Origin: Sphingobium sp. CECT 9361 | Lineage (GTDB): Bacteria > Pseudomonadota > Alphaproteobacteria > Sphingomonadales > Sphingomonadaceae | Length of the DNA stretch: 64,000 nt | Assembly (NCBI RefSeq): GCF_918741285.1 | Contig: NZ_CAKKNC010000001.1 | Span: 372,001-436,000 of the forward strand | Direction of reading: 5' to 3' | Shown: one piece after another, positions 8,497 through 16,580 of the stretch | Position numbering within the stretch: position 1 is the stretch's first letter | Layout of the letters: each line of letters starts with the position of its first letter | The notes under the pieces: generated by a model | Databases searched by the model: none | The model's input: only the letters and a program-made list of their open reading frames with translations | Told to the model about the DNA's origin: nothing | Translations under genes and position numbers: made by a program

Positions 8497-10796
8497 AATT
8501 CCATATTGAACCGCATCGCGCCGCCGATCTCGTCAGGGAACCAGACAAGGTTGCCGCGTTGCTGGCGACGATACAGGTTCGATGTCAGCCAGCCGCTACC
8601 TAACGGTAGCGCATAGACCATTTCCTGATCGATCTGTCGCCCCGTCGGCGCGAGATTGAGATCGACACGCCCCATCGTCGCGGACTGCGTTGCATAGTCA
8701 TAAGCCGTGGGTAGCAACAGCCTCAGGCCGCCCGTTTCCACGCGCAATGGTTGTGAAAGGCGCAGGGCGAAGCGATCGGCGTGACGAAACAGGCTGCGCC
8801 GTTCGGCATCCAGCGCCCAGGCGTTGGTGGTGAGGTGAGCTTGCGACCCGGCTTGGGTCCAGCCCTGCCGGTATGAGGCGCCGACATTCCAGCCTTCGCC
8901 AGCATCGAAGCGTGCGGAAGCATCTACGAACAGGCTGCGTCCGGCTAGTGCGCCAATTACGGGAGCAAAACGCGCGCCCAGCAATGTGCCGTTCTCGCGC
9001 AGGTGGGTGAAACCAGTGGAAAGTTGCACAGGTCCGGCGTCGCGCGTCGCGGCGACGCTGAAACTGGCATAACGCTGACGGTCGTTGCGCAGGCGCTCGA
9101 AAGCCAGCGTATCGTCGAACTGCTGCCATACGCGCCCGTTTTCTGCGGAGGCGGTCAGGGTCAGGCGTGCGCCGATGCGATGCTGCAGGGCCATGCTTGT
9201 CCCGGTCGCTCCCTCGAAGCCGGTGCTGGTGTTCGCGCCGTTGGCGATGAGGAAAGGCGGCTGCGCTATGTCGCCCATCCGTGCGGTGAGGCTGGCGGCG
9301 CTTTGTGCGAAGCCGAGCGCCAGCGTCGTGTCCGGCCCGATGCGCGTCAGGATCGCGCTGGACAGCACATGCGCGCGGTCGGCGTCCTGCTGCGAGAGCA
9401 TGAGCCGCTGGCTGGTGATGGCGCCATCCCGGCCAGGTGCGATCGACAAGGCGATGCTGACCGGGCCGGTGGAACTGGCGAAGCTGCGGGTGCGGCCTTG
9501 CAGCGCGGGGGCGAGGCTGAGGCTGGGCGTTGCGGCGGCGACGGTCGGGGCGATGTCGATACTATAGGCGCGACCCAGACTGTCGAGGGCTATCGTCTGG
9601 GATGTGCCAGTGCCGGTGGCGTCACCCATGGCGGGGGACAATGTGCCGTTGCTGGTGAGCGAAACTGAAAGAGCGCTGCCCGCAAGGTTGGTCGATCCCG
9701 ATGGCGCAAAGGCACGCGCGATGTTCAGCACGCCGCGTCCGTAGACCGCGTCCGCGCCCGGAGCGCCTGCGTCGTTGGCGCTGCTGAGAAGGAGCGAGAC
9801 GATCTGCTGGCTCGTAAGATTGGGGAAAGCCTGCGCCAGCAATGCCGCTGCGCCCGCAATCTGGGGCGCGGAAAAGGACGTCCCAGTGTAGAGATACTGC
9901 ACACCCTTATTGTCCTGCGACAGTACGCGCTCCCCCAAGGCGTTCAGTGTCGATTGCTCATAGCCCAGGGCGCCGTCCGAGAAGCTGCTGTGCGTGCCGC
10001 TCGCATCGACCGAACCGGCGATGATGACGAGACCGCGTCCCCCTCCTGCATCGACGATGGAGGTCGCGAAGGAATCCGGTGCGGCCACGCCGTCATTGCC
10101 CGATGCCACGACGATGATGACCCCGGCGGCGGTGGCGCGATCGACCGCTGCGGCAAGGTTGGAGGGCACGGCGCCCCCGCCAAGCGAGATGTTGACCACG
10201 CGCGCACCGCTGACGCGCGCATGATCGAGCGCTTGCGTGATGGCGGTGGTACTGTGCTGGCATCCGCTTTTCGGGTCGCTGGGGCTTTCGGTCGCGCAGC
10301 TTCCGGGGGTATCGGTGCGCAAGGCAAGGATCGTTGCGTCCCATGCCATGCCCAGCGTCTTGCTGTTGTTGCGTGCCGCCGCCAGCACGGTGGTGACGGC
10401 TGTGCCATGCCCGCCGGTATCCTCGATGGAGCCATTGCCGGCAAAGTCGCGCGAGGCGCGGCTGATCCGGCCGGAAAATTCAGCGTTGGCGGTGGCAATG
10501 CCGCTGTCGATCACGCCGACGGTCACGTCCTTGCCGCTGGCGCCTGCTTGGTACGCCACTATCGCGCCATGCTGCGCCGGACCATCCGAGCCGCGATATT
10601 CAGTCGTATCGTAATTGGTGGGCGTGGGCGTGGGGGCGGGAGCCGGAGCCGGCGCGGGTGTCGGCGTCGGTGTGGCTGGAGGTGCAGGAGTGGATGCAAT
10701 CCCTCCGCCCCCGCCACCGCCGCCTCCGCAGGCCGAAAGGGCGCTTCCGGCAAGGAGCAACGCGAAGAGCGCGGCACGCTGACGCAGTAATGTCAT
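8493..10796 (-). CDS. lipoprotein subtilisin-like (S8) protease with barrel-like C-terminal region
   Basis: 767 residues. A lipoprotein signal (lipobox near AGSALSAC) is followed by a run of nine Gly and a Pro/Ala/Thr-rich linker. An S8 peptidase domain follows, with Asp in VGVIDSGIA, His in TGGHGTAV, Asn in VASGNDG and Ser in YTGTSFSAPQIAG. The last about 370 residues are rich in alternating polar/hydrophobic strands and end in Phe (RFNMEF), like a C-terminal outer-membrane barrel. The plan resembles the lipoprotein autotransporters NalP and SphB1, but I could not confirm a canonical autotransporter domain. Of two close ATGs, 10796 lies eight bases from AGGGGA; 10802 is the alternative. Confidence 0.85.
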   Translation of the reverse strand: MTLLRQRAALFALLLAGSALSACGGGGGGGGGIASTPAPPATPTPTPAPAPAPAPTPTPTNYDTTEYRGSDGPAQHGAIVAYQAGASGKDVTVGVIDSGIATANAEFSGRISRASRDFAGNGSIEDTGGHGTAVTTVLAAARNNSKTLGMAWDATILALRTDTPGSCATESPSDPKSGCQHSTTAITQALDHARVSGARVVNISLGGGAVPSNLAAAVDRATAAGVIIVVASGNDGVAAPDSFATSIVDAGGGRGLVIIAGSVDASGTHSSFSDGALGYEQSTLNALGERVLSQDNKGVQYLYTGTSFSAPQIAGAAALLAQAFPNLTSQQIVSLLLSSANDAGAPGADAVYGRGVLNIARAFAPSGSTNLAGSALSVSLTSNGTLSPAMGDATGTGTSQTIALDSLGRAYSIDIAPTVAAATPSLSLAPALQGRTRSFASSTGPVSIALSIAPGRDGAITSQRLMLSQQDADRAHVLSSAILTRIGPDTTLALGFAQSAASLTARMGDIAQPPFLIANGANTSTGFEGATGTSMALQHRIGARLTLTASAENGRVWQQFDDTLAFERLRNDRQRYASFSVAATRDAGPVQLSTGFTHLRENGTLLGARFAPVIGALAGRSLFVDASARFDAGEGWNVGASYRQGWTQAGSQAHLTTNAWALDAERRSLFRHADRFALRLSQPLRVETGGLRLLLPTAYDYATQSATMGRVDLNLAPTGRQIDQEMVYALPLGSGWLTSNLYRRQQRGNLVWFPDEIGGAMRFNMEF

Positions 10797-10900
10797 TTCC
10801 ATGTTCCCCTGCTGCCTCGATCTTTACTCTGCACCGCAAGCGATGAACATTAATTTAAACGCGGCTTGCCCGGATTGCTTTGCCCGCCTAATCAGCCGCC

Positions 10901-11566
10901 ATGCGCGCGGACTTCGCCCATATCGACAGCTGGATCTTCGATCTGGACAACACGCTGTATCCGGCGAAGGCGGACCTGTTCGGCCTGATCGACATAAAGA
11001 TGGGCGAGTTTATCCAGACGCTGCTGGGATGCGACCCGGTAGAGGCGCGGCGGGTGCAGAAGGGCTACTTCATGGCGCATGGCACGACGCTGGCCGGGTT
11101 GATGCGCGACCACGGCACCGATCCGCATGAGTTTCTGGACTATGTGCACGACATATCGCTGGACCGAATCGTCGCGGACCATGACCTGATCGACCATATC
11201 GCGATGCTGCCGGGGCGGCGGCTGATCTTCACCAATGGCGACGCGGCCTATGCGGGACGCGTGCTGGCGAAGCTGGGCCTGACCGACGCATTCGAGCTGA
11301 TCCATGACATCCATGCTTGCGCCTATGTGCCAAAGCCCGATCCTTCGGGTTATGCCATGCTGTGCGATGTGCATCAAATCGATCCGGCACGCAGTATCTT
11401 CTTTGAGGATATGGCCCGCAACCTGATTCCCGCCAAGGCGCTGGGGATGACAACGGTGTGGGTGAACAACGGATCGGAAGCGGGCAATGTCGATGCCCAT
11501 ACCGATTATATCGACTATGAAATCGAACATTTGACGCCGTTTCTGGCGGATATCCATGGGGACTGA
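10901..11566 (+). CDS. HAD-family pyrimidine 5'-nucleotidase-like hydrolase
   Basis: 221 residues with all four HAD motifs: [10 protein letters not shown] with the nucleophile Asp, II IFTNGD, III Lys in [12 protein letters not shown], and [11 protein letters not shown]. The FDLDNTLYP opening and overall length match the pyrimidine 5'-nucleotidase (SDT1-like) branch. It probably dephosphorylates a nucleotide or other small phosphoester in the cytoplasm. dapD starts two bases after its stop, so they form an operon. Confidence 0.9.
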   Translation: MRADFAHIDSWIFDLDNTLYPAKADLFGLIDIKMGEFIQTLLGCDPVEARRVQKGYFMAHGTTLAGLMRDHGTDPHEFLDYVHDISLDRIVADHDLIDHIAMLPGRRLIFTNGDAAYAGRVLAKLGLTDAFELIHDIHACAYVPKPDPSGYAMLCDVHQIDPARSIFFEDMARNLIPAKALGMTTVWVNNGSEAGNVDAHTDYIDYEIEHLTPFLADIHGD

Positions 11567-11567
11567 C

Positions 11568-12407
11568 ATGCACGACGCACTGATTGCCACGATTGATGCC
11601 GCCTGGGAGGCACGCACCGACATCGGTGTGACCACCACCGGCGAAGTGCGCGACGCTGTCACCACCGCGCTGCGGATGGTCGATGCAGGCGAAGCACGGG
11701 TGGCGGAACCGGTCGAAGGCGGCTGGCAGGTCAATCAGTGGTTGAAGAAAGCCGTGTTGCTCTCGTTCCGGCTGAACGACAATGCGCTGATCCCCGGCGG
11801 GCCGGGCGGCAGCTTCTGGTGGGACAAGGTGCCGAGCAAGTTCGACGGCTGGGACGAAGCGCGGTTCCGCGCTGCGGGCTTCCGCGCCGTTCCCGGCTCC
11901 ATCGTTCGGGCGGGGGCCTATGTAGCCAAGAATGTCGTGCTGATGCCCAGCTTCGTCAACATCGGCGCGTTTGTGGACGAGGGTACGATGGTCGACACCT
12001 GGGTAACGGTGGGTAGCTGCGCGCAGATTGGCAAGAACGTGCATCTGTCGGGCGGCGTGGGTATCGGCGGCGTGCTGGAGCCTTTGCAGGCCGATCCGGT
12101 CATCATCGAGGACGATTGCTTCATCGGTGCGCGGTCCGAAGTGGTTGAGGGCGTGCGGATCGGCAAGGGATCGGTGCTGTCTATGGGTGTGTTCATTACC
12201 AAGACGACCAAGATCGTGGACCGCAGCACAGGCGAAGTGTTCATCGGCGAGGTACCGCCTTATTCCGTGGTCGTTCCCGGTTCGCTGCCCGGCAAGCCCC
12301 TGCCCGATGGGACGCCCGGCCCGAACCTGGCCTGCTGCGTCATCGTCAAGCGGGTGGACGCACAGACGCGGTCGAAGACGGCGATCAACGAACTGCTGCG
12401 CGACTAA
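11568..12407 (+). CDS. dapD: tetrahydrodipicolinate N-succinyltransferase
   Basis: A 279-residue enzyme that succinylates tetrahydrodipicolinate in the lysine/diaminopimelate pathway. The N-terminal helical part includes the conserved [19 protein letters not shown] left-handed beta-helix of hexapeptide repeats follows (about residues 105-215). The ATG at 11568 was chosen because GGGGA lies five bases upstream and it begins one base after the preceding stop; an ATG at 11556 inside the preceding gene is less likely. Length is standard. Confidence 0.97.
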   Translation: MHDALIATIDAAWEARTDIGVTTTGEVRDAVTTALRMVDAGEARVAEPVEGGWQVNQWLKKAVLLSFRLNDNALIPGGPGGSFWWDKVPSKFDGWDEARFRAAGFRAVPGSIVRAGAYVAKNVVLMPSFVNIGAFVDEGTMVDTWVTVGSCAQIGKNVHLSGGVGIGGVLEPLQADPVIIEDDCFIGARSEVVEGVRIGKGSVLSMGVFITKTTKIVDRSTGEVFIGEVPPYSVVVPGSLPGKPLPDGTPGPNLACCVIVKRVDAQTRSKTAINELLRD

Positions 12408-12419
12408 CGGCCGTCCGAG

Positions 12420-14183
12420 TCAGCCAAACACGCCGCGGTCGCGCAAATACCGCACCATCCGGTCGGCCAGTTGCGGGGTGAGTACGATCTTTTGCAGTAC
12501 CGCGTCGGGCGCGGCGTCCGGGGCGGCGTTGACGGCGCGCGCTGCGGACTGCCATTTCGTTCGTGCCATTGCGCGGTCGCCTGCGGCGGCATAGGCGACC
12601 GCCAGAGTTACATCATAGGCAGGCTTGCGATATTCCTGGCCCATCGGCAGGCTGAGCGCAAAGCGCAACGCCGCTTCGCCTTCGCCTCGATTGCCCATGC
12701 TGACCAGGATCGGCATGGCCATGAACGCAGGTAAGGACGGGTCGAGCAACCATGCCCGCTTCAACGTCTCCTCATAATCCTTGTCCCCGCACTGATACAT
12801 GAACAGCCCGGTCTGGGCGTAGGCGAGACTGTCGAAGGGGTTGCGCTCCAGTGCACGGAGGGCATTTGCCCGGCCCAGTTCGCACATGCCGTTGGCATAG
12901 GCCGCAAGGGCCATGGCCATCGCAGCCTCGGCGGAATGCGGGTTGGCATCGATAGCCTGCCGTGCCAGCGGCAACGCCTCACGCCGGATCGTTTCGCTAT
13001 TTTCCGGCTGCTGAGTCGCATCCCTGAACCGCATCACGATTTCAGCGGACAAGGCAGGGCTGTAGCCAGGGTCGCGCGTCAATGTCTCCTGCAGGCACCG
13101 GTGCACCGGTGCCTGCAGTTCCACGGCATTGGCAGTGTAGTATTCGGTGTAGCGCATCATGCACGGAAAACCGGGTGAGAAGTCCCCTGAAAGGATGTTC
13201 CGCTCACGCGCGCCGATGACGCCGAATGGCGACATGATCGTTGCAATGGTGGGGCTGAGTGCTTCGCGCAACGACCCGACATCGGCCATTTCCAAGCGCT
13301 GGGACCAAAATTGCGTCCCGTCGCGGCTGTTCGACAAGGTGAGATACAGCAGTTTCCGCTCGGCACCGACCAGCGTTCCTGTCAGCCGATAATCGCTCGC
13401 GGGTCGAGTGCTTCCTTTCCCGCGCGTCGCAAGCGGTCGTACCGAAAGCGACCAGGAGCGATGCAGGGCATCGCCCAACACACGATCGATACGCTCCGCG
13501 AGGAGTGGGTCGGCGCCATCGACCGCATCGACAGGCGCGATATCCATTACAGGCGAAGGGGCAAGCGAAGCAGTTTGTACGGCAACGGCAGGCGGACGAC
13601 CTGGCGTGCCTTTCGATCTGTCGACGATCGCCCAGGCGGTCACGAGCAGGAGGATGGCGACTGCCGCCGTGGCGAAAGCGACGGCCGGCCTGCGATACAG
13701 GGGTATCGGGACGGGAGAGGGCAGCTCCGGCGATATCGTGTCTGGGCAGGGAGAAGTGAGCGTGCCGATCAGCCAATGTACCTTGTAACTGCCATTGGGG
13801 ATGGCGACGCGGATCCCATCGGGGCCATCGCCAGCATGCTCATAAAATTCCGCGATCATGCGACGCAGGCGTCCTACCTGGACACGAGGATAGCTGTCCG
13901 ACTGCGGATCGAAACCGCTGTCCTTTCCCAGCCCATCGACAGCTACGCCATAGGCCTTGAGATTGTCGCCGCGTCCTGCGAAAGTTTCCGCTACCAGAAA
14001 GCGCAAAAGCCGGCGCATGACCGGCGCACGCTGAAATGCCGCGCTCGCACAGATGCGTTCGACTTCGGCATGGTATACTACGTCACTCGATGTAATGGCA
14101 GCATCCGCGTTGGTTGGCTCGTCGACCTGTGCCACGCTCTTCCCAATATGGTAATTTCGATTTCGGCTGGATGCCCTTGTCAT
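12420..14183 (-). CDS. membrane-anchored TPR protein with an N-terminal cyclase-associated (winged-helix-like) domain
   Basis: 587 residues. Residues about 35-140 match the domain often found in front of rhizobial adenylate-cyclase/TPR proteins (RRLLRFLVAETFAGRGDNLKAY, SDSYPRVQVGRLRRMI, IRVAIPNGSYKV). One transmembrane helix follows (about 168-187, FATAAVAILLLVTAWAIV). The remainder is outside the cytoplasm and helical, with TPR-like repeats in the C-terminal third. The plan is like CadC/ToxR-type one-component regulators: a cytoplasmic DNA-binding-like domain and a periplasmic sensor. Its stop is 13 bases from the convergent dapD stop. A 30-bp perfect palindrome lies inside it at 13089-13118. 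The target genes are unknown. Confidence 0.75.
   Translation of the reverse strand: MTRASSRNRNYHIGKSVAQVDEPTNADAAITSSDVVYHAEVERICASAAFQRAPVMRRLLRFLVAETFAGRGDNLKAYGVAVDGLGKDSGFDPQSDSYPRVQVGRLRRMIAEFYEHAGDGPDGIRVAIPNGSYKVHWLIGTLTSPCPDTISPELPSPVPIPLYRRPAVAFATAAVAILLLVTAWAIVDRSKGTPGRPPAVAVQTASLAPSPVMDIAPVDAVDGADPLLAERIDRVLGDALHRSWSLSVRPLATRGKGSTRPASDYRLTGTLVGAERKLLYLTLSNSRDGTQFWSQRLEMADVGSLREALSPTIATIMSPFGVIGARERNILSGDFSPGFPCMMRYTEYYTANAVELQAPVHRCLQETLTRDPGYSPALSAEIVMRFRDATQQPENSETIRREALPLARQAIDANPHSAEAAMAMALAAYANGMCELGRANALRALERNPFDSLAYAQTGLFMYQCGDKDYEETLKRAWLLDPSLPAFMAMPILVSMGNRGEGEAALRFALSLPMGQEYRKPAYDVTLAVAYAAAGDRAMARTKWQSAARAVNAAPDAAPDAVLQKIVLTPQLADRMVRYLRDRGVFG
13089..13118. repeat. 30-bp perfect palindrome inside the TPR gene
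   Basis: The sequence is CTGCAGGCACCGGTG followed by its exact reverse complement, with no spacer, so it could form a cruciform. It encodes the symmetric peptide LQAPVHRCLQ. Confidence 0.85.
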
Positions 14184-14312
14184 AGCACCACATTACCATG
14201 TGTTTCCAGAAGATTGAGGCTGATCCGGATTAGGACATGTTACCGTTACATCATTTGATGTGACTTGTTCAGCAAAGGGCGCGCGATACAGCGAAGTCTG
14301 CATGTTCAGCGA

Positions 14313-14330
14313 TGTACGTTTCAACGTACA
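14313..14330. promoter_or_regulatory. 18-bp palindrome, possible operator
   Basis: TGTACGTT, TC, AACGTACA: eight-base arms, perfect. It lies in the divergent region upstream of the TPR regulator. The site is symmetric enough for a dimeric regulator, but the binder is unknown. Confidence 0.4.
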
Positions 14331-14344
14331 GCGGCGATGCGCGG

Positions 14345-14513
14345 CTTTGATCGTCTTGCTGTGTCCCCACACCTCGGCAAGCTCGGCAAACCGACATCGT
14401 TGATGCATGCCGTTAGCGGTGGACCGCGAGGAAAACCGGTGGCGACGCACCTGCCGCCCGGATCGAATATGGAGGATCCCCACCCTCCCCATATTCGATC
14501 CGGGCTGTTTTTA
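14345..14513 (+). ncRNA. candidate small RNA with a C-rich terminator loop
   Basis: A strong intrinsic terminator at 14456-14513 has no upstream plus-strand gene to serve, which suggests a short RNA. Its loop GAGGATCCCCACCCTCC exposes a C-rich CACCCTCCCC segment, the kind of anti-Shine-Dalgarno sequence seen in several alphaproteobacterial small RNAs. The 5' end is not defined; TTGATC at 14347 is the only -35-like element seen. It could instead be a leader of the exporter gene. Confidence 0.35.
14456..14513 (+). terminator. rho-independent terminator
   Basis: A 17-bp perfect stem, GCCCGGATCGAATATGG against CCATATTCGATCCGGGC, closes a 16-base C-rich loop and is followed by TGTTTTT. It reads in the plus direction and ends 74 bases before the exporter start. 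Confidence 0.85.
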
Positions 14514-14586
14514 TGGATGAGCCCCGCACCGCAGGTTTCTATGCGGCGCAGTTGGTTTCAGACCCGATCTCGCCTACAGGGACGCC

Positions 14587-16413
14587 ATGCCTCCCGATTA
14601 TGCAGCCACATTGGTGCCCCGCGCCGACGCGCCTCCCGCCTGGACGACGCTCCGCCGGTTCTTCATCTACCTCTGGCCAAAGGATTCGCGTGCGCTGAGG
14701 GTGCGGGTCGTGTTGGCCATGCTGCTGGTGGTCGCGGCCAAGGCAACCGCATTTGCAATGCCGTTCCTGTACAAGGCCGTTATCGACCGGATGACGCCGG
14801 GGCTGGAGCCGGTAGCAGGCCTCGCCATTGCGCTGGTCGGTGCCTATGCGTTTGCGCGCTTCGTATCGGTGGTGTTCGACAATGTCCGCAATGTCGTGTT
14901 CGAGCGGGTGGGGCAGGAAGCGACCCGGCGGCTGGCCGAGCATGTGTTCGGCCATCTGCATCGCTTGTCGCTGCGCTTCCATCTGGACCGCAAGACCGGC
15001 GCAGTGACCAAGATCGTGGAGCGCGGGACCAAGAGCATCGACACGATGCTGTATTTCCTGCTGTTCAATATCGCGCCCACGGTGCTGGAGCTGGCGGCGG
15101 TGTGCATCTATTTCCAGATCAAGTTCGGCTTTGGCATGGTCGCCGCTACGTTGGCGATGGTCGGCCTCTATATCTGGTTCACGCGGACCGTGACCGAATG
15201 GCGCAATCAGTTGCGGCGCGACATGGTGGACCTGGATACCGGCGCCGTGGCCCATGCCGTCGATAGCTTGCTCAATTTTGAAACGGTGAAGTATTTCGGA
15301 GCGGAGCGGCGTGAGGCGGATCGCTATGGCAATGCCATGCGGCTCTATGCGGCGGCTGCAGTCAAGTCGGAGAACAGCCTGGCGTGGCTCAACATTGGCC
15401 AGTCGCTGATTACCAACCTGATGATGGCGGGCGCGATGGGCTATACCGTGTGGGGGTGGAGCCGGGGGACTTTCAGCACCGGCGACGTGGTGCTGGTCAA
15501 TGGCCTGCTCACGCAGCTTTTCCGGCCGCTCGATTTGCTGGGCATGGTGTATCGCACGATCCGGCAGGGGCTGATCGACATGGAAGCGATGTTCGCGTTG
15601 GTCGATACGCCGCAGGAGATTGTCGACGTGCCCACCGCCCCGCCGCTGAATGTGGCGCAAGGTGAAGTGCGGTTCGACAATGTGGTGTTCGGATACGACA
15701 AGGAACGCGAGATCCTGCACGGTATCAGCTTTACGATTCCGGCGGGCAAGACGCTGGCCATTGTGGGGCCGTCGGGCGCGGGCAAATCGACCATCGCGCG
15801 GTTGCTGTTCCGCTTTTACGACATTCAGTCGGGCCGCATCCTGATCGACGGGCAGGATATCGCCAAGGTGCAGCAGGACAGCCTGCGTGCCGCCATCGGT
15901 ATCGTGCCGCAGGACATGGTGCTGTTCAACGACACGGTCGGATACAACATCGGCTACGGGCGTGCCGGGGCGAGCCGCGAGGAGATCGAGGCGGCGGCGA
16001 AGGGCGCGTCGATCCATGAATTCGTGCTGTCGCTGCCGGAAGGATATGACACGCGGGTCGGTGAGCGTGGGCTCAAGCTGTCCGGCGGCGAGAAGCAGCG
16101 TGTGGCGATTGCCCGGACGCTTGTGAAGAACCCGCCGATTCTGGTGCTGGACGAAGCGACCAGTGCGCTCGATAGCCGGACCGAGGAAGCGATTCAGGGC
16201 GTGCTGGGCGAGATTTCGAGGCGGCGCACGACGATCATTGTCGCGCATCGGCTGTCGACGGTGGTCGAGGCGGACGAGATTATCGTGCTGGATGCCGGCA
16301 GCGTGCGGGAACGCGGGACACATGCGCAATTGCTACGGGCGGGGGATCTGTATGCGTCGATGTGGGCGCGGCAGGCGCAGGAGCGCGAGACGGGTGAGGT
16401 GGTGGAGGCTTGA
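14587..16413 (+). CDS. Atm1-type ABC exporter (half transporter, TMD-NBD)
   Basis: 608 residues with six transmembrane helices in the first about 340 residues, then a nucleotide-binding domain: Walker A GPSGAGKST, signature LSGGEKQRVAIART, Walker B ILVLDEATSALD, and H-loop VAHRLS. The N-terminal half (NVVFERVGQEATRRLAEHVF, LSLRFHLDRKTGAVTKIVERG) is characteristic of the Atm1/ABCB7/HMT1 group, which exports glutathione-linked sulfur or heavy-metal species across the inner membrane. The structurally known Novosphingobium Atm1 is of this group. It acts as a homodimer. Confidence 0.93.
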   Translation: MPPDYAATLVPRADAPPAWTTLRRFFIYLWPKDSRALRVRVVLAMLLVVAAKATAFAMPFLYKAVIDRMTPGLEPVAGLAIALVGAYAFARFVSVVFDNVRNVVFERVGQEATRRLAEHVFGHLHRLSLRFHLDRKTGAVTKIVERGTKSIDTMLYFLLFNIAPTVLELAAVCIYFQIKFGFGMVAATLAMVGLYIWFTRTVTEWRNQLRRDMVDLDTGAVAHAVDSLLNFETVKYFGAERREADRYGNAMRLYAAAAVKSENSLAWLNIGQSLITNLMMAGAMGYTVWGWSRGTFSTGDVVLVNGLLTQLFRPLDLLGMVYRTIRQGLIDMEAMFALVDTPQEIVDVPTAPPLNVAQGEVRFDNVVFGYDKEREILHGISFTIPAGKTLAIVGPSGAGKSTIARLLFRFYDIQSGRILIDGQDIAKVQQDSLRAAIGIVPQDMVLFNDTVGYNIGYGRAGASREEIEAAAKGASIHEFVLSLPEGYDTRVGERGLKLSGGEKQRVAIARTLVKNPPILVLDEATSALDSRTEEAIQGVLGEISRRRTTIIVAHRLSTVVEADEIIVLDAGSVRERGTHAQLLRAGDLYASMWARQAQERETGEVVEA

Positions 16414-16464
16414 CCACGGTTGCGCCTACGTCCTGCCCTATCTAAAGCGGCACCACTAACCGAT

Positions 16465-16541
16465 CCGTTCGTCCCGAGCGCAGTCGAGGGGCAGGTGGCG
16501 CGCGGTGCGCAAGGTGTCTCGACTACGCTCGACACGAACGG
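16465..16541. repeat. dispersed palindromic repeat, family B
   Basis: Inverted repeat beginning CCGTTCGTCCCGAGCGCAGT and ending CGACTACGCTCGACACGAAC. Related copies lie at 23966-24061, 26903-26983 and (half unit) 52406-52434. It fills the gap between the exporter gene and recQ. Confidence 0.75.
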
Positions 16542-16580
16542 CGGCAAGTTAATGCCTCACAGTAAAGTCATCCTGTCCTA

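Larger units (their letters stand above)
14184..14586. other. divergent intergenic region with palindromes and a terminator
   Basis: About 400 bases between the TPR regulator (minus) and the Atm1-type exporter (plus). It contains two short palindromes: a near-palindrome TTACATCA-TT-TGATGTGA at 14246-14263, and TGTACGTT-TC-AACGTACA at 14313-14330. A strong plus-strand terminator lies at 14456-14513. No protein gene was found in either direction. Confidence 0.6.

Noticed and set aside
13089..13118. Palindrome in the TPR gene as a terminator or insertion-sequence end
   Set aside because: It is in frame within a continuous coding region, has no T-run and no target duplication.
14539..16329. 596-codon antisense frame over the Atm1-type exporter
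   Set aside because: His/Arg/Gln-rich translation typical of the shadow of a GC-rich gene; the plus-strand gene has all ABC motifs.
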